From contig CAMPET010000049.1 in the NCBI GenBank assembly GCA_946803715.1, positions 256,416-271,261 of the forward strand: a stretch of DNA of 14,846 bases, written 5' to 3'. Under the pieces are notes generated by a model that was given only the letters and a program-made list of their open reading frames with translations, ran no database searches and had not been told where the DNA came from. This stretch comes from Beroe ovata (lineage: Eukaryota; Ctenophora; Nuda; Beroida; Beroidae). Below are positions 1-7,783 of the stretch, piece after piece (within the stretch, counting starts at the first letter, position 1; each line of letters opens with the position of its first letter). Both the position numbers and the translations under genes were made by a program.

Positions 1-137
1 TGTTGTCTCACTTCCACCACATTGTGACTAACTCTAACCTGGTATGTTGTCTCACTTCCACCATATTGTGACTAACTCTAACCTGGTATGTTGTCTCACT
101 TCCACCACATTGTGGCTAACTCTAACCTGGTATGTTG
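1..137. repeat. 44-bp minisatellite, three units
   Basis: Three near-identical 44-bp units start at 1, 45 and 89, followed by the first five bases of a fourth (133-137) before the sequence diverges. Units differ at single positions only (for example a C/T at 20 versus 64 and an A/G in unit 3). The array begins at the window edge, so it probably extends upstream. It probably lies in an upstream MED12 intron. No coding content is seen. Confidence 0.95.
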
Positions 138-169
138 ATCTCTCTGGCTGTTTCTTGAGGGAGGTACCA

Positions 170-237
170 ACCGGCGGTGAAAATGGCGGATTTTCCATTT
201 TTTAGCCTATTCATCATGAATGTTTTTCACCATCGGT
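170..237. mobile_element. Small foldback element (MITE-like), copy 1
   Basis: A 68-bp stretch with imperfect terminal inverted repeats: ACCGGCGGTGAAAA at the left and, read on the other strand, ACCGATGGTGAAAA at the right. The interior is T-rich. A related longer copy lies at 6117-6212, sharing the GGTGaAAAATGG arm and the interior GGATTTTCC/GAATTTTCC. Two separate copies argue for a mobile, non-autonomous element rather than chance. No target-site duplication was convincingly seen. Confidence 0.6.
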
Positions 238-771
238 CCCATTTCTTGCATTCCTTCTTATGTTGTCTAAGTGATAGTTTTAGCGTCTTACCAGCACGAC
301 CAATCGCCATTGCATCTTGTTTATGATGTATGCGTATGAAAACTATCCTATGCTATTATTCAATTCATGGATACAGCTTTTGGTCACGGGTTAATCGGTT
401 TGGGGACATGGCTACACGTGTGGACAACCAATACAGAAGTTAGTGTATGCGATGGATACAATATTGTGAACCAAACTCGCACGATCGGCTTCGTGGACGA
501 CCGAGCTAGTTTATAATGACTGTTTCCACTGGCAGTATATGTCATGACATAACACTCACATTACCTTCCAGTTTTGATTATTTCTAACTGGGATACCAGT
601 TGGTCGGCTGGTAATCACCACACGCCCGAAGCCTGGAATAATGAACACCCTGTGTGAATTGATGTTTTGCTGCATAGTTATTATTGCCACCTATCAAATT
701 TTCATTCACGAGCTGCACCCAATGAAATGTTTCCTTGAATAGCAGTAGCACTGAGATCGGAAAAGGTGGTC

Positions 772-884
772 TGCCAAGGTTAGCTTGGCAAGGTTACCGC
801 TTTCATGAGTGAGGATTTCCCGAGACTCGAACTAGCAACCCTCAGACAGAGGGAAATGGCTCTTATCCACTCAACTAAACGCAG
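772..884 (-). repeat. tRNA-like / SINE-like sequence
   Basis: On the minus strand from about 884 the sequence has an A-box-like motif TAGTTGAGTGG (868-878) and, about 34 bases on, a B-box-like motif AGTTCGAGTCTC (822-833), the spacing and order of a pol III internal promoter. The cloverleaf is poor: the bases flanking the T-loop do not pair well, so it is not a functional tRNA. The 3' extension includes an inverted repeat TGCCAAG/CTTGGCA (772-790). A tRNA-derived SINE or a decayed tRNA pseudogene fits best. Confidence 0.45.
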
Positions 885-1049
885 CTTTTCGTGGACAATT
901 GAATGAATAGTTACGTAGTAAAGACGCAAATTTGTCTCACTGTCTCAAACCCTGGAGCTCATGATTCTACGTGGTTTATTAGACCAGTCGATCGCAGGGG
1001 GTAGTTACTAAAAATAGATGTATTTGAAGTCCTATCTCAACGTGTTCAC

Positions 1050-1105
1050 CACTCCCCCTATCTTACTCCCCTATCTCACTCCCCCTATCTCACTCCCCCT
1101 ATCTC
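1050..1105. repeat. Pyrimidine microrepeat CTCACTCCCCCTAT
   Basis: About four tandem copies of a roughly 14-17 bp unit of the form CTATCTCACTCCCC end abruptly at the N at 1106. The same motif reappears at 1426-1453, where it forms the polypyrimidine tract and acceptor of the first recognised MED12 exon. Confidence 0.85.
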
Positions 1106-1453
1106 NCGCAAGAGACAAAGGAATATTGCAGCTGATAACGGGGGAACTTGAGTCTGATTGGAATGCGTAATGAGATTCGTGTGAAGCATTTGATGTGTAT
1201 TTATATATTTCATAACGTCACATCACTTTTCAACTTCCATATATTTCAATATAAATATGATTTGATTGTTTTTAAAGGGTACCAGTGTCATTATGTCCAT
1301 AGGATGTGTTCAGGGCCCTAATTTGGTTCAGATATTTTACGATTTGTGAATTTGTTGAGTGAAATATTGAGTGAAAAGTTTTTGTATCTGATATCAAATT
1401 GAACTTTATCAAAATAAAAAAAATCTCACTCCTCCTATCTCACTCCCACTCAG

Positions 1454-1681
1454 AAGCTAGACTGGGGAATCCTCCTGCTGCGGTTGATCCGACACCCCGC
1501 TGTAGACAGCACTCGTCTTGGGGAGGGAGTGCTGTTCTACTCCATCCTGGACATGCTAGCCACCATAACCGAGCCACTGGAGACGGCGTGTTACTCAGCC
1601 GAGGATGCCACTGCCAGAACCATGTTCTTCAAGAAGATCTGTAATGAGATCCATGATGTGGACAACCCTGTTAATCTGCAG
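1454..1681 (+). CDS. MED12: MED12 exon a
   Basis: A 228-bp, 76-codon exon, phase 0 at both ends. The acceptor follows the pyrimidine-rich CTCACTCCCACTCAG and the donor is CAG|GTGAGG. It encodes DWGILLL, then YSILDMLATI, then a Lys/Glu-rich helix (FFKKICNEI) that corresponds to the human VKKLRKEL stretch. First exon of the gene that I can recognise in the window. Confidence 0.88.
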
Positions 1682-4600
1682 GTGAGGTCAATTGCCCTTA
1701 GGTCGACATGCTCCTCTACTTATTACTGTATTGGACTGTTGGAACTGTCCTCCATATTCTCAAATCTCGCGAATATAGTACACCGGGTTTCTGTGGCAGG
1801 TTCGACAGCTTCTGAGAATTCCACTGTATAAACACGAGATTACAGTAGTGGAACACACCAGTGTCAATGAAGAGTGGTGTCAACGACAAACTCCGCAATA
1901 CGAACAACTTTACCCAGGTACCCATACACACACACATACACTTTCTCGCGCGAGGCACTCTCGTGGGCGTGTCACGTATACAAAGTCATGTTGTAAAGTC
2001 ATGTTGGTCATTTTGGTCACAGCTTTCAATAATCGTCACAGATCAATCACCTGTAACTTCTGTGTTACCCACGCCTCAATCAACAGCCACATTGGCACAC
2101 GTGACAAGACGTGCGTCACACGTGTCAGGACGTCAGGAATCGCGCCTGTGTTCTGTGCACACACACAGCTGTGCAGCACTTATAAATATGTTTCGTAAGA
2201 GTGGTCAAACCGCCTCAAATCCCACGTGTATAATAATTTCAAAGCAGTTCAGACAGAAAACGGCGCCTTATAAGGACATGTCTGTTCTACTTTTAGCGAG
2301 AGAATGGTTACTGTGTAGGGCGTTTACTGTGTAGGGCGTTTACCAGGAGTTTACCTGGTTTAGTTATATCGGGGACAAACGATTACGATGAAATAGAGAA
2401 AGGACTAAAGTCAATAATACACAATATGTATACAGTTTACACTGTACAGCGTTCAGCATTATGTGATTCTCATTTGTGTGTGGCTACTACTGAGTGCTAG
2501 GCCCCCTTTCATGAATGTATTGAGGACATTCCTTCTGCAGATATACAAAAATGTTCATTGTTTTTCCTGCATTTGAGTCATCTCGTCCAAAACTGGATGG
2601 GATGGCTCAAAAACACCGTGGGTATCATGATGTAGATTGTAGATTCATGCCATTGAGATAATTTCACACACACACACACACGCAGGCACAGATTCGCTTT
2701 CTCACACTCACTTAGTAAGCCCCCCCCCTACAAATTCCGTAGTAAACCACCTAACTCGCACTCCTGATGACTGTAGTGCGAGTGAGAGGGAGGGGGTGTA
2801 ACTCGAGATCAGGGTGCATGTGTGAGGTAAAACCAGCGTATCGCGTATAATAGTCAAATCATCTTCACGATAATCACACTCAAGCCTGATACATGCCTCG
2901 GCCTCCCTCATTGCGCAACCCCTGATTCCTCGACCCTCATTGCATACCCCTAATTGCGCACCCTCTGATTGCACAACCCCTCATTGCACACCCCCGCTCA
3001 CTCACACACCTGCCCAGAGTTGAAGCCGGAGGGCTATGTGCCCGTGAGCAAGCACAGTGTCTCCCCATGGGAGCTGGTGGAGGGAGCTAAGGGAGGGTGC
3101 AACGTCGTGCCATGGCAAGAGTTGGGCGGGGTCCGATACGACAAGCAGCCCAACAAAATGGAGGTAACAACAGTCTGTGACGTGTCACTGACACCAGTCT
3201 GTGGCATTCTGCTGACACCAGTCTGTGACGTATTGCTGACACCAGTCTGTAACCTTTAACTGACACCAGTCTGTGACGTATTACTGATACCAGTCTGTGA
3301 CCTATAGCTGACACCAGTCTGTGATGTATCACTGACACCAGTCTGTGACCTTTTACTGACACCAGTCTGTGACTCAACTCTGACACCAGTCTATGACCAC
3401 TCACCACACCATACAGTTATACTATTTTTATCTAACACAACATATCAAGTCTTAACTAACATCCCCCCGTTTAAAGGAGCGTCTCTGTGTGAATGTGCGA
3501 GGTCACACCCACGAAATTCCCACTCCTGAGCACGAGTTGGTCCTCGTTCCCTCAGCCCCCAAACCGAAGCTGGAACCGCTCGGTGGGATTCCCCAACAGT
3601 TCCCTAACTTCCCCCATCAGTTGCTTATGGTGAGCCTTCAGCTGTAGTCAGCAATCTTTCAGTTTGCAATTTGCATGAATCTTAGAGACCTTGATTACAT
3701 CAAAATACTACCATTTCATTGAATTAGAAGTTCCTGCCAACTGTAAAATGGGTTAACAAGATACTACAGTTGATTCAAACTTGACAATGATACCAGTAAG
3801 GTGTCATTTAATTCAAGGAAAATTCCCAATTGTAACTACACACATCTGCCTCTCTCTGTGTGGTTACCACGTTATTTCATGGCGGTGGAAAAGAGGCCCG
3901 AGTGTGACGCACTCTCACAGTATTTATATTGGTTATATCTGACATCATTCCCCCAGCCACCAGGAAACAAGCCGCGCGGCATGAGGCCCATGCAGGCGCC
4001 ACACTTTACGGGTATCATGGGGGCGCCAGCACCCAATGTGACCATCACACAACAAGGTCCTGTTCCTGCCTTCAACCCTCACGAGGTTTGGTCACGTGTA
4101 TTAGCATCACGTGTATCACCACGTGTACTATCACCACGTGTACAATAGTATGAGGTCACGTGATCACACGTGTTTCAGCCTGCACAAGCCCAGTTTCCAT
4201 ATGACGCTGGAGGGAAACCGAGGTATGCTACCGTCTCCGCGCAACAGCCCATGTTTGACAACAGCTCCAACAACAACTTCATCGATACACAAGGTAGGCG
4301 TGGTCTCTCAATCCTGCAGTCCTTCATAAAACTGCCACTACACTCTATAGAGCCGGTCACTATTATTTACAATGTGCTATTTCAAGCACTATTGAGTATC
4401 ACAGTAGTTGAACCGAGGGCTTTATGGTGTGTATTGATAACCTACATAACTGCGTAATGGGTAGCATATTATAGTGCACAGATTTTAGCACTGTTAAACG
4501 TCCCCACTATAACTGATCCTCACTTCCTTATCCTATCACTTCTGTGACCTAACAGTATCTCAACCACTGTGGCACGTGACACGTACAACACACGTGACAC

Positions 4601-5572
4601 GTACAACACACGTGACACTGAGCGCTGATCATTCCCTCGCAGGAGGTTTAGTGAGGGGTCAGTACGTGGCGCCAGCCCCTCCTCCCCTCTCCCAAACCAT
4701 GATGCGGCCGCAGTTCATGTCCGAGCAGCAGAAACGTCATTTCTTGGAGAGTCAGCACCAGAAGGTGATGTTGCAACACCCACGGCAAATGTTCCAGGGG
4801 GCACAGCAGCAGGGTCAGTCAGTGCCTGCGTCCCAAGCCCCACCACCCTACATTCAGCAACATTTACAGTTAGTATATAGTGCTTAGCGTGGGCGTGGTA
4901 CATGGGCTAGAGTGCGGTTTCGTGGGAAGTGGAGAACCCTAAGTTTCAATTTCATAACACTTTCCACACTGTAAATATCGTTGTACCCCAGGGCAAACAC
5001 TGGCATCCGTAATCCAAACATGACCAACCCAAATATCGGCACTGCTGGTATGGGTGGTACCATTGGCAACCCTGGTATGGGAGGACCAATGGATGCTAAT
5101 TACGGTAATCAGATGATGAACCAGAATCCCCATCAATTCCGACACCGACCAGTAAGTGACATGATGTCCCATGCGATTCTCTTAGCAGTCCACACTCCAC
5201 ACTCCCATAGTAAAGTTTCTAGTTTGGAATAGAGTTTGTAATATTTCAATTCATCTGTCATGAATCATAATCATACATCTCAAATTTGATTGTAATAAGT
5301 AGTGTTGATAAGTTTAAAACTTATAGAGTTTGCAGTTTGAAATCTATTTAAAACTGCAAACCGTGATGGTAGTGACACCACTGTGTTGACACCACCCCTT
5401 TCCTCCCCAGGTGATGGGGGGTGCTATCACCTCAATGTCCATGTCAGCTAACATGACACCGCTCTCGTCTGCTGGGAATGTTCAGATTATTCAGCAGCAA
5501 CAGCAAATTGCACCACCGCCGGACACTGGCGGTTACGTGCAGAGCTCCTTCTTTGATCAGCAGTTCAACTGA
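1454..5572 (+). CDS. MED12: MED12, C-terminal portion (nine exons)
   Basis: Exons 1454-1681, 1800-1917, 3018-3163, 3477-3629, 3957-4085, 4179-4293, 4643-4868, 4992-5151 and 5411-5572 join into one open frame of 478 residues plus a TGA stop; all junctions are GT-AG and phases agree. MED12 is a nuclear subunit of the Mediator kinase module, where it activates CDK8/CDK19 with cyclin C and contacts transcription factors. Residues 1-160 resemble the conserved region before the tail: DWGILLL, SILDML, VRQLL and SVSPWELVEG match the human pattern (WAMLLL, TVLDML, VRQLL, ISPWDLFEG, recalled). From about residue 216 it is rich in Pro, Gln, Met and Asn, like the vertebrate PQL region but shorter and with Q runs of only about five. 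The N-terminal CDK8-activating part is upstream, outside the window. Confidence 0.92.
1800..1917 (+). CDS. MED12: MED12 exon b
   Basis: A 118-bp exon, phase 0 in and phase 1 out, acceptor CTGTGGCAG and donor CCCAG|GTACCC. It opens with VRQLLRIPL, aligning with the VRQLLPLP motif of vertebrate MED12; the rest is divergent and shorter than the human segment. The final G joins AG of the next exon to give Glu. Confidence 0.87.
1918..3017 (+). other. MED12 intron of 1.1 kb
   Basis: No gene is seen. It contains CA microsatellites (about 1923-1940 and 2666-2683), a direct 17-bp repeat at about 2309-2342, several CACGTG sites (2098, 2118, 2223 region), a run of C at 2720-2727, and a degenerate repeat of ATTGC(A/G)CAACCCCT type at about 2911-2996 that leads into the acceptor at 3015-3017. 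Confidence 0.7.
3018..3163 (+). CDS. MED12: MED12 exon c
   Basis: A 146-bp exon, phase 1 in (two bases complete the split Glu codon), phase 0 out, donor ATGGAG|GTAACA. It carries SVSPWELVEG and GGVRYDK, equivalent to vertebrate ISPWDLFEG and GTVRVDR. This is the clearest family signature in the window. Confidence 0.92.
3171..3398. repeat. 24-bp minisatellite in MED12 intron
   Basis: About nine and a half tandem units of 24 bp begin with CAGTCTGTGAC and end with CTGACAC; starts fall at exact 24-bp steps (3171, 3195 ... 3363, 3387). They fill most of the 313-bp intron 3164-3476. Because 24 is a multiple of three, the array stays open on the minus strand and mimics a repetitive protein; that frame is not a gene. 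Confidence 0.95.
3477..3629 (+). CDS. MED12: MED12 exon d
   Basis: A 153-bp, 51-codon phase-0 exon, donor ATG|GTGAGC. It encodes ERLCVNVRGHTH, matching the vertebrate QRLLLYHTH position, and a Pro-rich stretch with KPKLEPLGG. The acceptor lies in TTTAAAG; an alternative AG three bases on (3478-3479) would drop the first Glu only. Confidence 0.85.
3630..3956 (+). other. MED12 intron of 327 bp
   Basis: A/T-rich intron with no repeat or gene that I can identify. It ends in a long pyrimidine tract (ATTCCCCCAG) before the exon at 3957. Confidence 0.7.
3957..4085 (+). CDS. MED12: MED12 exon e
   Basis: A 129-bp, 43-codon phase-0 exon, donor CACGAG|GTTTGG. It starts the low-complexity tail: PPGNKPRGMRPMQAP, then FTGIMGAPAPNVTITQQG. 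No counterpart residue by residue in vertebrate MED12 is obvious; assignment rests on phase, open frame and composition. Confidence 0.82.
4086..4178. repeat. 93-bp intron with clustered CACGTG
   Basis: This short intron contains six CACGTG hexamers (around 4092, 4109, 4122, 4135, 4157 and 4166) embedded in degenerate ATCACGTGTA repeats. CACGTG is the canonical E-box, but the array looks like an expanded tandem repeat; any regulatory role is speculation. Confidence 0.75.
4179..4293 (+). CDS. MED12: MED12 exon f
   Basis: A 115-bp exon, phase 0 in, phase 1 out, acceptor GTTTCAG and donor CAAG|GTAGGC. It encodes a Gln/Pro/Asn-rich segment (PAQAQFPYDAGG, then DNSSNNNFIDTQ). The last G joins GA of the next exon to give Gly. 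Confidence 0.85.
4294..4642. other. MED12 intron of 349 bp with 18-bp repeat
   Basis: Mostly unremarkable A/T-rich sequence. At 4573-4618 there are 2.6 tandem units of 18 bp (CACGTGACACGTACAACA), again built on CACGTG. The intron ends with CCTCGCAG. Confidence 0.8.
4643..4868 (+). CDS. MED12: MED12 exon g
   Basis: A 226-bp exon, phase 1 in and phase 2 out. It encodes a Gln-rich tail: MMRPQFMSEQQKRHF, QHQKVMLQHPRQMF, AQQQGQ and SQAPPPYIQQ. The donor is GTTAGT (intron from 4869), a weaker match than the others, chosen because it restores Gln with the G that opens the next exon. Confidence 0.83.
4992..5151 (+). CDS. MED12: MED12 exon h
   Basis: A 160-bp exon, phase 2 in, phase 0 out, acceptor GTACCCCAG and consensus donor GTAAGT. 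It encodes a Gly/Met/Asn-rich low-complexity segment with NPNMTNPN and repeated GMGG motifs, then MMNQNPHQF. Confidence 0.84.
5152..5410. other. MED12 last intron with inverted repeats
   Basis: Two perfect inverted repeats lie side by side: ATAAGTTT/AAACTTAT at 5308-5324 (1-base spacer), and GTTTGCAGTTT (5328-5338) with AAACTGCAAAC (5351-5361). These may be remnants of a foldback element. No coding content. Confidence 0.75.
5411..5572 (+). CDS. MED12: MED12 terminal coding exon
   Basis: Acceptor CTCCCCAG, then 53 codons and TGA at 5570-5572. It is Met/Ser-rich, then has IIQQQQQIAPPP, and ends SSFFDQQFN. The short Q run is the longest in this MED12. No AATAAA is seen soon after the stop, so the 3' end is not placed. 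Confidence 0.88.
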   Translation: MMGGAITSMSMSANMTPLSSAGNVQIIQQQQQIAPPPDTGGYVQSSFFDQQFN

Positions 5573-6116
5573 TACCATCAGTTTAGCTGAAACCTTGACA
5601 TCACTATTACCATTATTTGTTATTCGATATTGGACAGGTTCAGGTTGAGGTAATGATAATTTTATCAAAAACTCGACTTATGCACTTGCAGTCGATTCAG
5701 ATATTCCATTAATCCAACAGTCATCATTATATTTACATGGCTTGCGGCGTCCATTGGATTTGGAGTTGTGAGTAATGTGAATCTGGATGGGATTGGGTAT
5801 TGGATATGATGCATGATGGATACGATGATACTAGAATATAGGGAACTTTTCGTCCACTGAACTTTCGTCCATCGATAACTTAGTCTGTAGTCTAACTTCA
5901 TGTTTCATCTGTAACATGTTGAACATGTTACATGTTACAGATGAAACATAAAATTCAGAATCTGGCGACCAATACCATTGCCATCTCTCAGTTCACAGTT
6001 CTTTGATTTGAAATTGAATTTGAAATGAACAACTATGAGTATGAGTATGACTACGAGTGATAAATGATTTGCCTCGTTCTTCTGCATTTTGGTGCTATAC
6101 TGGCAGTGGGTTTCAT
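5573..6116. other. MED12 3' flank
   Basis: No coding region is recognised. It probably includes the MED12 3' UTR, but I could not identify a canonical polyadenylation signal. A perfect hairpin lies at 5901-5948. Confidence 0.6.
5901..5948. repeat. Perfect 19-bp inverted repeat
   Basis: TGTTTCATCTGTAACATGT (5901-5919) is exactly complementary to 5930-5948, with a 10-base spacer that is itself similar (TGAACATGTT). It lies about 330 bp after the MED12 stop. It could be a 3' UTR hairpin or a small foldback element. Confidence 0.9.
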
Positions 6117-6212
6117 GGGGCGTTTCCGATGGTGGAAAATGGTGAATTTTCCTTTTTTTCGGCAAATTCACCATAGAATTTCTTTACCATTTTTCACCAT
6201 CGGAGACGCCCC
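6117..6212. mobile_element. Small foldback element (MITE-like), copy 2
   Basis: Left arm 6117-6149 starts GGGGCGTTTCCGATGGTG; right arm 6164-6212 read on the other strand starts GGGGCGTCTCCGATGGTG and continues AAAAATGGT, with about 16 extra bases. It resembles the element at 170-237 in its arm and T-rich interior. It abuts the GC-rich palindrome cluster. Confidence 0.7.
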
Positions 6213-6300
6213 GGTTTCATTTGCTTGTCTGGCCGGCTTGTTCCCGCGCTGCGCGTCTCCGTGGTTTCTACGACTTTTCAGTTCACTGAGTAGAACAGGG

Positions 6301-6344
6301 GCGCGCAACGTGTGCACAGGCCGGCTTATGAACACGTTGCGCGC
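6301..6344. repeat. GC-rich hairpin
   Basis: GCGCGCAACGTGT (6301-6313) is perfectly complementary to 6332-6344, with an 18-base loop. The arm and the following GCACA are shared with the intronic hairpin at 9828-9866 read on the minus strand. Confidence 0.88.
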
Positions 6345-6474
6345 GCGGCAACCGGCAACCTTTATTTGCCGCGCGCAAGAATGAACTCTTTTAGTGTTCT
6401 TGCGCTGCGTGACCCAAATACTCTATTATTCTGCGCGTCTCATTGTCAATGTCATACTCCGAGTCTCTAACTCT

Positions 6475-6559
6475 TGCCGGATGTTATCTCAATCTTTCCA
6501 CTGTTTCAATTGCGCGCGCGCGCCGCGCACAAGGAACAGTGGACAGATAACTTCCGGCA
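6475..6559. mobile_element. TGCCGGATGTTAT hairpin element, copy 1
   Basis: Ends TGCCGGATGTTATCT (6475-6489) and, on the other strand, TGCCGGAAGTTATCT (6545-6559) match at 14 of 15 bases. Inside are CCACTGTTT/GAACAGTGG and a GCGCGC core. The same end sequence and core order recur at 6819-6918. Confidence 0.72.
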
Positions 6560-6818
6560 TTGAGTCTCACCTCCGTTGTCCGTGATTTTTACGACTTTTT
6601 ANCGCGCTCGCGCGAGAAACAGGTCAGGTAACATCTGACAAGCGCGCCCCTGAACTGAACAGTCGTAGAATTAACCACGGAGACGCGCAGCGCGCGCGGA
6701 GCATTTGAGTCACGCAGCGCGGAAACAATCACTCCCGCGCTGTCAGCTGTGTTGTGTGTGACATGACTCAAAGTCAAATATAAATCACAAATGCTGCAGA
6801 TATAAAATCTGATAACTT

Positions 6819-6918
6819 TGCCGGATGTTATGATCTGTCCAGTTCCATGACTGTTTCTTGCGCGCGGCGCGCGCAAGAAACAGATATTTAACAATAACAT
6901 GATGATGAACATCCGGCA
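6819..6918. mobile_element. TGCCGGATGTTAT hairpin element, copy 2
   Basis: Outer ends TGCCGGATGTT (from 6819) and its complement (6908-6918) flank a perfect 33-nt hairpin at 6851-6883: CTGTTTCTTGCGCGC, a GGC loop, and the exact complement. It is organised like the copy at 6475-6559 (same ends, ACTGTTTC, GCGCGC core), supporting a repeat family. Confidence 0.78.
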
Positions 6919-6990
6919 ATGATAACCAATAACGAAACAGTGGACAGCATGCTGTATCTGTGCACAGATAATTGATAACGTTCGCATTTT

Positions 6991-7609
6991 TGATCATGAT
7001 ATGAATATGATGACCGCATTTTTTAAACCAAAAAAGCGGACGTCCCTTCTTCAGGGTCTAACTTCCTCCAGATTGCCCAAACATTGAACATCAACATTGG
7101 TAATTGGACTTGGGTAACTAACTAGTAACTAACTACGTAAGTTGCTAAGGAGGTTCAAATGTTAAATTATGAATCACTTGAAATATCGATTGTTAATGAA
7201 ACCGTAAGTGTAAGACTAAGTGAAAACAGTAAAACACGCCATTATCAGTATCACTATCAGTATGTGGAACTGCAATTAAAGTGGTTACGGTGGGATATTG
7301 AATATTGATCTGAACGATTAAGTAAACAAATTGCTTGATTATCCACTGATCACATATTTAAAAAGTTTATAAACCAGCCAAAACAAACGCTTGTTATAAA
7401 ACTAAAAGCCTGATTATCAAAAGCGAAACAAAAAATCATCAATGTTCAATTATGGTTTTTGTTTTGTAGACATTTTAATTCTATCGCTTAACATTATAAT
7501 TATTAATTAACAAACCAGCTTTTGACTTTCGAGTTCATTGTGAATGTGAGTTTATCATCCGGATCAAAATGTAAAAAAGCGAGTATAAACAACAGCTATA
7601 AACTGGTAA
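6991..7609. other. AT-rich sequence downstream of the attractin-like gene
   Basis: No gene is recognised. On the minus strand it begins with the probable 3' UTR of the attractin-like gene. A short direct repeat TAACTAACTAGTAACTAACTA lies near 7116. Much of it is A/T-rich. Confidence 0.6.
7474..7479 (-). promoter_or_regulatory. Possible ATTAAA polyadenylation signal
   Basis: ATTAAA on the minus strand lies about 130 bases after the attractin-like stop. It is the commonest variant of AATAAA, but the region is A/T-rich and a chance match is likely. Confidence 0.25.
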
Positions 7610-7783
7610 TCAGGGTTCAAAGTTAATTGTTGGATTGGAAATTGCCTTGCTGTACGATAAAGTACTGACAAATGAACCTGATATGAGTGTCAGATTGACG
7701 TCTTTAGGACCTGGCATTCTCATGAGATGAGTCACAATAGCGAATTTCTCCTCAAATAACGGTTCTATACACACCGGTCTAAC
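7610..7783 (-). CDS. Attractin-like terminal exon
   Basis: A 174-bp exon: 57 codons and TGA (7610-7612), acceptor TTCCTCAG. It encodes VRPVCIEPLFEEKFAIVTHL, then MRMPGP, aligning with attractin's conserved tail (IALEPCFGNKAAVLSVFVRLP). The last 25 residues are Ser/Thr-rich and unlike vertebrates. Confidence 0.9.
   Translation of the reverse strand, partial: VRPVCIEPLFEEKFAIVTHLMRMPGPKDVNLTLISGSFVSTLSYSKAISNPTINFEP

Larger units (their letters stand above)
138..1453. other. Non-coding stretch upstream of first recognised MED12 exon
   Basis: About 1.3 kb in which I recognise no exon. By comparison with MED12, the residues just before the 1454 exon must lie upstream, so this is most simply the 3' part of a long MED12 intron. 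It holds a hairpin element at 170-237, a tRNA-like stretch at about 772-884, a perfect 7-bp inverted repeat at 772-790, and a pyrimidine repeat at about 1050-1105 that resumes at 1426-1453 beside the splice acceptor. An N at 1106 marks an unresolved base or contig join. A missed short exon is possible. Confidence 0.6.
6244..6697. mobile_element. Foldback element with about 55-65 bp inverted ends
   Basis: The left end (about 6244-6306) and the reverse complement of the right end (about 6641-6697) share GCGCTGCGCGTCTCCGTGG, then TCTACGACTttTCAGTTCA and GGGGCGCGC; the left has about a dozen extra bases. A third diverged copy of this end appears at about 6571-6600, before the N at 6602. No transposase-like frame is visible, so this is non-autonomous. 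It also holds smaller hairpins (6301-6344, 6373-6405, 6475-6559). Confidence 0.72.

Noticed and set aside
772-884. Functional tRNA gene
   Set aside because: Acceptor and T-stem pairing is too poor; only the internal box motifs are preserved.
1399-1644. Alternative frame overlapping MED12 exon a
   Set aside because: The 1454-1681 frame carries the MED12 pattern and splice phase; this one does not.
1861-2334. Plus-strand 157-residue frame
   Set aside because: It runs out of MED12 exon b through CA repeats in the intron, in a different frame from the exon; no domain content.
3087-3407. Minus-strand frame of 106 residues with HRLVSV repeats
   Set aside because: It is the complement of a 24-bp intronic minisatellite; the unit length alone keeps it open, and the edge overlaps a real MED12 exon on the plus strand.
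6064-6987. Several 60-132 residue frames on both strands
   Set aside because: They run through the palindromic element cluster, are composed of its repeats, and one passes through the N.
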